Positions 32,964-40,982 of a DNA stretch of 64,000 nucleotides are shown piece after piece. Source of the DNA: Candidatus Baltobacteraceae bacterium (GTDB lineage Bacteria; Vulcanimicrobiota; Vulcanimicrobiia; Vulcanimicrobiales; Vulcanimicrobiaceae). The position numbers and the translations under genes were made by a program. Numbering within the stretch: the stretch's first letter is position 1; each line of letters begins with the position of its first letter. Below the pieces are notes generated by a model. That model searched no databases, was not told the DNA's origin, and worked only from the letters and a program-made list of their open reading frames with translations. Location of the stretch: the NCBI GenBank assembly GCA_036488875.1, contig DASXGW010000001.1, positions 1 to 64,000 on the forward strand. Reading direction: 5' to 3'.

Positions 32964-33700
32964 TCGCCCGCTGGGAAGATGTAGTTCGGCGGGGGCACGA
33001 CGGGTTTGCCGACCTCTAAGACGATTTGCTCGTGGGAGGTCAGCGGAATATCGTGCAGATCGCCCGTGTACGGTTGTCCGTTGACGTAGGCGGTGACCGG
33101 TCCCGTGAAGCCGGCAACGCCGTTGGGTCCCAGCGGTTGGCCCCAAATGTCGAACATGTTGCCAAGCGTGTAGAAACCGTTGCCCTCGGGCGCGACGATT
33201 TGCGGCGCTTCGACGTGAATGATGCCGCTCGCGTCGTGCGTGTGAATCCAGTAGAGGCATACGCCCTGCGATTGGGACGGCGTCGCGCCCAATAGCTTGG
33301 GAACTTGATACTGTTTGCCGTTGGCGAAGAGCGCGAGATGCGCGTGAATGTGAAGGGCACCGCCTTCCATTCCTAAGCACTGGATGCCGTCGACCGGATC
33401 GCCGTGTCCGCCGGCCGGTGTGTTGCCCATTTGAAAGTGCGGCGCGCCGATCGTGCCGCCGTCCTTGAGCCGGATCGGCTTGGGCGAAGGCGACGGCCAT
33501 GGCGACGGTGTCGCGACGTCGATCTTGGTAATGCGCTCCTGTTGCGCGTTTTGCTGCCAGCGCATGATTCCGAACACGGCGACCACGGCGACGATGACGA
33601 CGCCGACGCCGATGTAGATGGGGCGCATGGGATCGCGCGGCGGCGGCGTAGCGGTCTCGCCGCGGCCTTGACGGCGGCGATCGGCGCGAGAGTTAGACAA
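32960..33700 (-). CDS. Membrane-anchored His-rich protein, unknown function
   Basis: TTG 33700 has GAAGG five bases upstream and overlaps the end of hldD. An ATG at 33628 is the alternative start. The 246-residue product has a basic N-terminus, one TM helix (about 28-45), a Pro/Ser linker and a periplasmic domain. That domain has conserved-looking histidine motifs HIHAHLALF and YWIHTHDASGIIHVEAP, plus MGNTPAGGHGDP. The histidine pattern suggests a metal-binding site, perhaps copper given the neighbours. I do not recognise a named family. Confidence 0.65.
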   Translation of the reverse strand: MSNSRADRRRQGRGETATPPPRDPMRPIYIGVGVVIVAVVAVFGIMRWQQNAQQERITKIDVATPSPWPSPSPKPIRLKDGGTIGAPHFQMGNTPAGGHGDPVDGIQCLGMEGGALHIHAHLALFANGKQYQVPKLLGATPSQSQGVCLYWIHTHDASGIIHVEAPQIVAPEGNGFYTLGNMFDIWGQPLGPNGVAGFTGPVTAYVNGQPYTGDLHDIPLTSHEQIVLEVGKPVVPPPNYIFPAGD

Positions 33701-34700
33701 GAATACCTTCTTTCGGATCGAGACAGCGTTGCGGCACGAGGTAGTTGGTGACGTAATCGGTGACGGCATCGGCCAGTGCCGCCGGCGCCCGGTCGTATCC
33801 CGTTGCGCGCAGCCGGTCCGTGCGCGCGCACGTCGAGTATTGGTACTTGCCGCGCAAGTGGGCGGGCATGTCGATGAACTCGATGCGCTCGGGCAGCTCG
33901 AGTGCGTGGAAAATCGGACGCACGAGCTCCAGCCAGGTCTGCGCTTTTCCGGAGCCGGCGTTGAAAATGCCGGTCGCACCGCACTGCGCGAGATGGATCG
34001 TGATGTCGACGGCGTCCTTGACGTAAATGAAGTCGCGCCGCTGCTCGCCGTCGCGAAACTCCGGGCGATAGCTCTTGAACAGGCGCACCGAGCCCGAGTC
34101 GCGGATCTGTTCGAACGCCTTGTGCACGATGCTGCGCATGTCGCCCTTATGGTCTTCGTTGGGGCCGAACACGTTGAAGTACTTGATGCCGCAGGCGCGC
34201 CGGTCGAGGCCCGTACGATGCGCGTAGAGGTCGAAGAGCTGCTTTGAGTAGGCGTACATGTTGAGCGGGCGCAGCGTGCGCAGGTCGAGCTCGTCGGAGA
34301 GATCGTCTTCGAGCGCGCCGTAGGTCGCCGCCGACGACGCGTAGACGAAGCGCACGTCGTTGGCGTCACTCCAGGCCGCGAGATGCTTCGTGTACTCGTA
34401 GTTATTGCGCAGCAAATAGTCCGCGTCGGTTTCGGTGGTCGACGAGCACGCGCCGAGATGAAAGAGCGTGCGGACGTTCCCGAAGTCGTCGCCGTCGATC
34501 GCGCGCTTCTCGAAATCGTCGGCGTCGATCAGATCGGCGAAGCGCAGCGGCACCAGATGCTTCCATTTTTCGGACGAGTCCAGGCGGTCGACGACGAGGA
34601 TGTCATCGATGCCGCGCCGGTTCAACGCCCAGATCAGGGCGCTGCCAATAAGGCCGGCGCCCCCGGTGACGACGATCGTGCCGCGGTCGAGTTCGTGCAT
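33693..34700 (-). CDS. hldD: ADP-L-glycero-D-manno-heptose 6-epimerase
   Basis: HldD converts ADP-D-glycero- to ADP-L-glycero-manno-heptose, the precursor of LPS-core heptose, so the cell makes an LPS-type outer membrane. The 335-residue protein is an extended SDR enzyme. It shows the nucleotide-binding VVTGGAGLIGS near 10-20, the catalytic YAYSK with SSAATYG before it, and family motifs FHLGACSSTTE, KYFNVFGPNE and RDFIYVKD. Start ATG 34700. It is divergent from a TonB receptor (64 bases apart) and overlaps the downstream His-rich gene by eight bases. Confidence 0.9.
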   Translation of the reverse strand: MHELDRGTIVVTGGAGLIGSALIWALNRRGIDDILVVDRLDSSEKWKHLVPLRFADLIDADDFEKRAIDGDDFGNVRTLFHLGACSSTTETDADYLLRNNYEYTKHLAAWSDANDVRFVYASSAATYGALEDDLSDELDLRTLRPLNMYAYSKQLFDLYAHRTGLDRRACGIKYFNVFGPNEDHKGDMRSIVHKAFEQIRDSGSVRLFKSYRPEFRDGEQRRDFIYVKDAVDITIHLAQCGATGIFNAGSGKAQTWLELVRPIFHALELPERIEFIDMPAHLRGKYQYSTCARTDRLRATGYDRAPAALADAVTDYVTNYLVPQRCLDPKEGILV

Positions 34701-34763
34701 GCTGCGGAGGCCTCTATTAAGGGCAGCAGGGGCGCACCCCTATTCCGCGAATCGTTCGCAAAT

Positions 34764-37100
34764 ATGATTTGGGAATTGTTTGCAAATATGCTGCTGGGCG
34801 TGGCGTTCGCCGGCGTCTTGACCGGGACCGTCGTCGGTAGCGACGGCGTCCCCGCCGCTCTGGCGACGGTTACGGCAAGGGGCCAGAATCTGAGCCTCTC
34901 CACCCGAACCGACGAGCGCGGACGGTTCGCCTTCTCGACGCTGGCGGTCGGCGAATATGACTTGCTGGCGGCCAAGGGTGACCTGCGGGCGCTGGCACGC
35001 GTGGAGTTGACGACGTCGGGCACCGATGTGCGGTTGACGCTGATGCCCCTGACGACGATTCACCAGACCGTCGTGGTCCGGCCGGCGGCGCCTCCGGTTC
35101 GCGGATCGGGCACGGATCTGACGCTCAATCAGACGGTACTCGCTCACTCGCCGGCGTCCACGAACTTTCCCTCCCTGTTGGCACAGCTGCCGGGAGCCGC
35201 TCGTGGCGCCAACGGCGTGATTCACATCAACGGCGATCACGGCGATATCAACTACATCGTCGACGGTGTGTCCATTCCGCAAGCGATCAACCGCGAAGTC
35301 GGCAGCGAGTTCGACGTGGCCAACGCCGCCTACGTCGACGTAATGGAAGGCGCGTATCCCGCGCAATACGGGGGCCGGTTCGCGGCCATCATCGACATCG
35401 GGACCCGCGCCGGCGCTACGACACCTGGATTTTCCGGGTACGCCGAGGGTGGTTCGTTCGGAACGTTCGATTCCTCGATGGAGTATCACACCCCGATCGG
35501 TCCGGGTTCGCTCGTGATCGGCACTCACGCCGGACAGACCAACTACGCGCTCGATCCCCCCGATCCGGCGTCGCAGCACAATAACGGCAGCAACACCAAT
35601 CAATTTCTGCGCTACACGCTTCCCAGCGCGTCCGGCGATTACGTCAACTTCACGCTTAGCCACTCGCTGCAGACGTTCCAGATTCCCAACGATATCGCCG
35701 GCGGCGAACCGCCCGGCACCGACGACAACGAGATTCAAAACGACACCTTCGTGGCGCTGCAGTATCACCACGCCATCGGCGACCACGGGACGCTCACCTT
35801 CGGTCCGTCCTACAAACGCTCGAACATTCTCGATTACGGCGATCCGTACAACGATTTCATCTACGGCGAAGCCGTCAACATCGCTAACGGCGGCACGCCG
35901 AGCGATTGCGCGACTGCCGTTAAGACCGGAAACTATTCGCCGACCACCTGCGCGTTTTCGCTCTACGGAAACTCGCTGGCTAGCGACGTCGCCTTCAATG
36001 GCGACTACGATCTGCGCAGCGAACGCCACGACGTACGAATGGGCGGGAACTACGACCTAACGCTCGTGCCGAAAACGTATGCCGTCACCTTGCAGCCGAT
36101 GAATTTCTTGGCGCCGATATACACGCCCCAGACGCCTGGAGCCGCATACACCGTCACCGACAACGCGCCAAACGTCGGGCACACGGAATCGCTGTACCTT
36201 CAAGACAGTTGGCAGATGGGCAGCGATTACGAACTCGATTACGGGTTGCGCGAAGACGCGTTTGGGCTCTTCTCGACGCAGTTCCAGCGCGGGTTCTCCC
36301 AGCTGAGCCCCCGCGCCAAGTTCACGCGCTTCTTCGGCAAGCGGGCGAGCGTCTACGCTTTTTACGGGCGATTCTTTACGCCGTTTAGCTTCCAAAACGT
36401 TTCGCCGGAGGCCGCATATCTACTGAACTTGCCGCTGCAGCGCACGCCGGCGTCGTTCGATCTAAAGCCTCAGCGGGATTCCGACTACGAGATTGGGGGG
36501 CATCTGCCGGTCGGGAGCGGCGATCTCGGGCTGCGCGTCATGCAGAAGAACGCCACCGATCTCATCGACGACACGCAAGTGGGCGTTACGGCGTTTCACG
36601 AGGACATCAACTACGCGGAGGGCCGCATCGCCACACAGACGGTATACTATCAGTTGCCGCTGGCGCGCAACGGTCGCGTCTACGTTTCGGCCAATCACAC
36701 GTATTCTGAGAACAAGGGCTGCGAGACTCAGCTATTAGCACCGTGTTTCGGTTCGCCGACGGATTGGACGCCGGCCAATCACATGCAACAGTGGGGCGCG
36801 ACCTCCGGCGCAATCCTCAACGATGCCCGCGGCGGCTGGTTCTCAGTCGACGGCGAGTACGGCAGCGGCCTATCGTCGAGTGCTTGCGCCGCGACGCTGC
36901 AAACGCTTCAATGTGCGTACACACCTCACATCGTCTTCGACGCGGAGAAGGGTATCGCGCTGGGACCCAACGTCGCGCTCACGATGCGCGTGGGTAACCT
37001 TTTGAACGACCGGTACTTCGTTACGTTCGAGAACGCACAGGGCAACCACTACGCACAAGGCCGAACGTTTGCGCTCGGCGTGCGCTTCGCGTCACCGTGA
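34764..37100 (+). CDS. TonB-dependent receptor with regulatory-like N-domain
   Basis: A 778-residue outer-membrane receptor. A short signal (MIWELFANMLLGVAFAG) precedes a carboxypeptidase-regulatory-like fold (LTGTVVGSDGVPAALATV). A plug follows (HINGDHGDINYIVDGVSIPQ, AYPAQYGGRFAAI), then a beta-barrel ending in FALGVRFASP. ATG 34788, eight codons later, is an alternative start; neither has a strong ribosome binding site. The promoter region is shared with divergent hldD. The substrate is not evident. The 3' end overlaps the convergent gene by nine bases. Confidence 0.85.
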   Translation: MIWELFANMLLGVAFAGVLTGTVVGSDGVPAALATVTARGQNLSLSTRTDERGRFAFSTLAVGEYDLLAAKGDLRALARVELTTSGTDVRLTLMPLTTIHQTVVVRPAAPPVRGSGTDLTLNQTVLAHSPASTNFPSLLAQLPGAARGANGVIHINGDHGDINYIVDGVSIPQAINREVGSEFDVANAAYVDVMEGAYPAQYGGRFAAIIDIGTRAGATTPGFSGYAEGGSFGTFDSSMEYHTPIGPGSLVIGTHAGQTNYALDPPDPASQHNNGSNTNQFLRYTLPSASGDYVNFTLSHSLQTFQIPNDIAGGEPPGTDDNEIQNDTFVALQYHHAIGDHGTLTFGPSYKRSNILDYGDPYNDFIYGEAVNIANGGTPSDCATAVKTGNYSPTTCAFSLYGNSLASDVAFNGDYDLRSERHDVRMGGNYDLTLVPKTYAVTLQPMNFLAPIYTPQTPGAAYTVTDNAPNVGHTESLYLQDSWQMGSDYELDYGLREDAFGLFSTQFQRGFSQLSPRAKFTRFFGKRASVYAFYGRFFTPFSFQNVSPEAAYLLNLPLQRTPASFDLKPQRDSDYEIGGHLPVGSGDLGLRVMQKNATDLIDDTQVGVTAFHEDINYAEGRIATQTVYYQLPLARNGRVYVSANHTYSENKGCETQLLAPCFGSPTDWTPANHMQQWGATSGAILNDARGGWFSVDGEYGSGLSSSACAATLQTLQCAYTPHIVFDAEKGIALGPNVALTMRVGNLLNDRYFVTFENAQGNHYAQGRTFALGVRFASP

Positions 37101-37925
37101 CGGCGGCGTCTGCAGGCGGAAGAGCGTTTCGCGCTCCGTCGTGCGGTACTGGCCTAAACTGACGGTTTTCTGAACGAGCGTCTCGTCGATTATCGTCGGA
37201 ACGGCTCGCGCGACGTCGTATGTGAACGTCGAGCTGCTGTCACCGGTGCTGTACGGCCCGGCTTCACCCTTGGAGCTGCGCCGCTCGTCGATCGTCATCA
37301 CGCCGGCCGCATTATGCAGAACCGCGAACGTCGCCTGAAACGACGACTGCGGGCCGCCGTCTTCGAGCTTCCAGTGCGTCTGATCGCCCTTCGAATCCAC
37401 CACGCCGGGCGAAAGGAAGCGCAGCAACGTTACTTCCTCTAACGAGATGGGTTTGCTCGGATCGCAGATGATCGCGGTGGTCGGAGAGACGACGCAGGTT
37501 ACCGATGAAGCGTCACGCTGGTCGTGTGCTTCGGTCACCTGCACGACCAAACTGCCGTCGGTCTGTTTTCCGATCATGCCAATGGTGATCGAGCCGCGAT
37601 CGCGCGGGGCGTCTGCACCAACGTGATAACCAAAGCCGCCTTTGCAGTCGACTTGAAACCAGTCGATGCCGCCGTTGCCGATGTCCATTCCGCCGCTCAT
37701 TTTGCCGCTTACCTTAAGGCCGCCGCTTAAACAATCGTCGGGACTGATCTCGCCGATCGGGTCGCCGTACCCGCCATTATCCGGATGACCGGTGGCGCCG
37801 GGCCCGGAGCGGGACTCGTACCCGTAGACGAGCGTGCGTACCGGCGCCGGCGTTTGCGCCGGTGTCGCGAGCGGGAAGCCGCCGGCAAGCAGGCCGACGC
37901 AGAACACAGCAACTCGTGCGCGCAC
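37092..37925 (-). CDS. Secreted protein of unknown function
   Basis: GTG 37925 starts a 277-residue protein with a signal peptide (RARVAVFCVGLLAGGFPLATPAQ). The mature part is beta-rich with four cysteines (DDCLSG, VDCKGG, VTCVVS, IICDPS) and glycine-rich turns such as SGKMSGGMDIGNGG. I recognise no family. It follows the minus-strand TonB receptor by 44 bases and is probably the last gene of the copper operon, which would make it a periplasmic or surface helper. Confidence 0.6.
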   Translation of the reverse strand: MRARVAVFCVGLLAGGFPLATPAQTPAPVRTLVYGYESRSGPGATGHPDNGGYGDPIGEISPDDCLSGGLKVSGKMSGGMDIGNGGIDWFQVDCKGGFGYHVGADAPRDRGSITIGMIGKQTDGSLVVQVTEAHDQRDASSVTCVVSPTTAIICDPSKPISLEEVTLLRFLSPGVVDSKGDQTHWKLEDGGPQSSFQATFAVLHNAAGVMTIDERRSSKGEAGPYSTGDSSSTFTYDVARAVPTIIDETLVQKTVSLGQYRTTERETLFRLQTPPSR

Positions 37926-37969
37926 CTTTACAGGAGCGCGGCACGAGCTGCCGTTGTGACGAGCCTACC

Positions 37970-40369
37970 TCAGAATGGCGCGGTTAGGCGCAACAGTACC
38001 GACGTTCCGTTGGCGATCTGCGTGGTGTTGAAGCCGTTGGCCACCTTGATCGGATACTGATGATTGAGGACGTTGAGTAGTTGCAGCTGGATTCCGAGGC
38101 CCTGGTCCTGCCCAGCACGTCCCGGCGTCACCGTACGGCCGAGTGAAAGGTCGACGGTCGTGTGCGCAGGTAACGTTCCCGCCAAGTTGACGTTGGCATC
38201 CTCGAACTGAACGGGGAAGCCGCTGCCGTAGTTGCCTTGGATCGTTGCAAACCACAGCTTCTGCGGGCCGCCGAACCGGTGCGTGTAGCCGGTCGTTGCA
38301 GCGACGGTTTCACTATGATCTTCTAGCCCGAGCTGCGCTTGGCACGAGATACCCGTGGGGTTGGGTGGGAAGAGGAAGGTTGCTCCCGAGATACAGGCCG
38401 CGTACGAACCGGAAATCGTCGACGTAAAGAACCACTGGTCGCCGTCGAGCATGCGGTCCTGCAGGCGGAACTCGACGCCATTGTTGGTCCCGATCGAGTT
38501 GTTATAGACCGCGAACAGCGGCGTGTTGAGGAACTGCGTTGTGTCGAGAATGTTCACCACGCTTTTGGTGAAGACGTTGAACGATCCGGTGAAGCTCGAG
38601 TTGAACGAATGAACCATTCCGACCTCGAAATACGAATCGCTTTCTGGCTTGAGGTCGTAGGCGGGGTGCGCGGTAGCGCAGGGGCTCTGTTGCGAGAGCG
38701 CGACGCAATCCTCACGGACGTCTTCGAGAAGGGGCGCGGCGTAGAAACGGCCGTAGTAAACGTGCCCGACGTTACGACCGCCGTCCCACAAGGTCACACC
38801 GATGCGCGGACTGATTTGGAAGCCGCCTACGTAGCCGGTCGAATGATCCCAGCGCAGCCCGTAGTTCCAGGTGACGTTCGGACCCATTTCCCACTTGTCT
38901 TCGGCATAGACGCCGATTTGGGATCCGGCTTGGCCCTGAGGAACCGCCGGCGACGCGAAATACGGGTCGGCGATTTTTCCGCTCGCTTTACAATCGACGT
39001 AATAACAAGCGAAGAGCTGATTGCTGATCGCGGTTTCCCGGTTGACGTCGAAGCCGATTTTCCACGAATGGTGCTCGGTTGCGCGAAAGTCCGACGCGCG
39101 CAATCCAAGGTATTGTGCGTACGTGTTCTGCTGCAAGCCGATGCCATGGATGGTGTTCGCGCACGTCGGCGGACAGACCGAGAAGTCGGGTGAGGTGGCC
39201 AGCACGTCGAGCGGCAGGTCGCCGTCGTAATCGATGGTGGTGTCGCGCCACCAGGGAATGACTTGGAAGACCCCGTTGCCGTCGCGCGAGACCGTCGTCC
39301 AGTTGAGATTCGAGAAGTGATCGTACTCGCGCTGCGTGTCCAGCGTTCCGGGAGCGCTGACGATAGGATCGTACGGGTTGGTCGTGCTGGTATTAATTGG
39401 AACTTGATATTGCGAAAGTTGATTGCCGTAATCGAATGCCAGCGTGCTCCGCGGCGATAGCTGCGTGATGGAGCGCAGGAACTGATCGCTGTCACTGCTC
39501 TCGTCGTTGATCGCATTGAACGTCGGTGCGTCGATGCCGCGGTCGCTCGTATCGGAGTTCGCATTTAGAAAGACTTCCGTCGAGCCCGACCGCGACGACA
39601 GCGAGAGACCTCCGGTGGACTGTCCTTGGTTGCCGAAGCCGCCGGTGAGCGATCCGAAGACGCCTTGGGGGATGTCGGTCGGCCGATTACTGATGATGTT
39701 GACGACGCCGCCCATGCGGTCCCCGCCATACTCCGCCGGGATGGCTCCCGTCAACACTTCGATCGAGTCGACGTCTTTCGGATCGATTATTTCGGCGAAG
39801 TTCGACGTTGTGGCTAACGGCAAGGGAGCTCCGTCGATGTTATACGTTACGCCGTGAAAGCCGTTAATCACCGGCTCGTTGTACGAGAACTGAATAACGC
39901 CGGGAAGGGTGGCAATAACCTTGTCGAGGCTATTGTTTACCGGCGACGTCTGGAGAGCAGCGCGATCGATGATGTTGACCGAGGGCGGGTTGCTCTCCAC
40001 GCCGCTTCCCGTTGCGGTCACCGTGGTATGGGCGATTTCCGCTAGTTTTGTCGTCAACGCGATGTTTATCGTCGCAACCGAATCGCTCGTGACCGTCAGG
40101 AGCGACTGCAGGTCGTGAGCACCCTTCGCGTGCGCAATGAGACGATAGTTTCCAAATGGGACCTGTGCAAAAGCGTAGGCGCCGTCCGGTTTTGTCGTTG
40201 TCGTAAACTTCGACCCCTCGCCTTCGAGGGTGACGGTGGCCCGCGGAGCCGGGCGGCCGTCGAGGGTGATGGTTCCGCGCACGATGCCGATCGAGTCGGC
40301 GCTTGCGGGTACGCAAAGGAAGAAACACGTCAAAAACGCGGCCGCAATCGCCGCAGCAATACGAAACAT
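37970..40369 (-). CDS. TonB-dependent receptor, copper-operon-linked
   Basis: A 799-residue receptor with a perfect AAGGAG seven bases before ATG 40369. Domains are a signal peptide, a regulatory-like Ig fold (GTITLDGRPAPRATVTLEG, about 30-110), a plug (INGFHGVTYNIDGAPLP, IPAEYGGDRMGGVVNIISNRPT) and a beta-barrel ending in the C-terminal Phe typical of outer-membrane proteins. It sits directly downstream of the copC/copD block, so uptake of copper or a copper-chelate is a reasonable guess. The extracellular cysteine pairs (CYYVDC, CVALSQQSPC) could stabilise loops or bind metal. Confidence 0.85.
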   Translation of the reverse strand: MFRIAAAIAAAFLTCFFLCVPASADSIGIVRGTITLDGRPAPRATVTLEGEGSKFTTTTKPDGAYAFAQVPFGNYRLIAHAKGAHDLQSLLTVTSDSVATINIALTTKLAEIAHTTVTATGSGVESNPPSVNIIDRAALQTSPVNNSLDKVIATLPGVIQFSYNEPVINGFHGVTYNIDGAPLPLATTSNFAEIIDPKDVDSIEVLTGAIPAEYGGDRMGGVVNIISNRPTDIPQGVFGSLTGGFGNQGQSTGGLSLSSRSGSTEVFLNANSDTSDRGIDAPTFNAINDESSDSDQFLRSITQLSPRSTLAFDYGNQLSQYQVPINTSTTNPYDPIVSAPGTLDTQREYDHFSNLNWTTVSRDGNGVFQVIPWWRDTTIDYDGDLPLDVLATSPDFSVCPPTCANTIHGIGLQQNTYAQYLGLRASDFRATEHHSWKIGFDVNRETAISNQLFACYYVDCKASGKIADPYFASPAVPQGQAGSQIGVYAEDKWEMGPNVTWNYGLRWDHSTGYVGGFQISPRIGVTLWDGGRNVGHVYYGRFYAAPLLEDVREDCVALSQQSPCATAHPAYDLKPESDSYFEVGMVHSFNSSFTGSFNVFTKSVVNILDTTQFLNTPLFAVYNNSIGTNNGVEFRLQDRMLDGDQWFFTSTISGSYAACISGATFLFPPNPTGISCQAQLGLEDHSETVAATTGYTHRFGGPQKLWFATIQGNYGSGFPVQFEDANVNLAGTLPAHTTVDLSLGRTVTPGRAGQDQGLGIQLQLLNVLNHQYPIKVANGFNTTQIANGTSVLLRLTAPF

Positions 40370-40420
40370 AAGAACTCCTTCGGTGGAAAAAGCGAACGAA
40401 AAGGACGCGCGTCGTGCGCG

Positions 40421-40978
40421 TTAGGCGTTCGCAGTCACCGGAGGAGCGCGGAGAAGCCGTGCGCGCCACACCGTGTCGCGTGCGATGTTAAGAGGTGGGG
40501 CGCCACGCGCGATTCCGAGCTTGCCGAGGGACAGGTCGATAACGCGGCACGCAGTCGCGATTGCAAAAACGATTCCGGCCAGCGCCCGGAGCGCGGCGGA
40601 CACGAAGCGGAGCATTATCCACGCGGTAAGCGCCAAGATCACGACGATCGCGAGCAACGGGGCGCCGGCGTGCGCGGCTTCGAGGCGCTCGCCAAGCGTG
40701 AACCACGCGGCTCCCAACGTCGCAATGCCACCCCAGCTGGGCAGCATCGAGCGAACGCGCGCCGCTAGCACGGTGCCGTCAGCGGTACAGCGAGCCCCCG
40801 ACCATAGCAACGCTCCGGCGGCCGACGTGAGGCCGGTCACCGCCGCAAGGGTAAGCTCTATGAACGTGCTATGATAGGCGCCGCCCCAAGCGTGCTCTTT
40901 GCCGAAGAGAACGGCGTGAGTCACAAGGGCGGCTACTAAACCGAGGACTATCGCGCCGGGAATCTGCCGCAGAGTCAC
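40421..40978 (-). CDS. Five-TM His-containing membrane protein, copy 1
   Basis: GTG 40978 gives 185 residues starting VTLRQIPGAIVLGL, matching its paralog at 44111-44674. About five TM helices are seen. Conserved between both copies are THAVLFG.EHAWGGAYHS (three histidines), ADGTVLAAR.RS and LE.AHAGAPLLA. The membrane-embedded histidines and the place next to the CopD fusion suggest a copper-related role, but no family name is known to me. It starts four bases after the CopD stop and is followed by the TonB receptor. Confidence 0.65.
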   Translation of the reverse strand: MTLRQIPGAIVLGLVAALVTHAVLFGKEHAWGGAYHSTFIELTLAAVTGLTSAAGALLWSGARCTADGTVLAARVRSMLPSWGGIATLGAAWFTLGERLEAAHAGAPLLAIVVILALTAWIMLRFVSAALRALAGIVFAIATACRVIDLSLGKLGIARGAPPLNIARDTVWRARLLRAPPVTANA

Positions 40979-40982
40979 AGCG

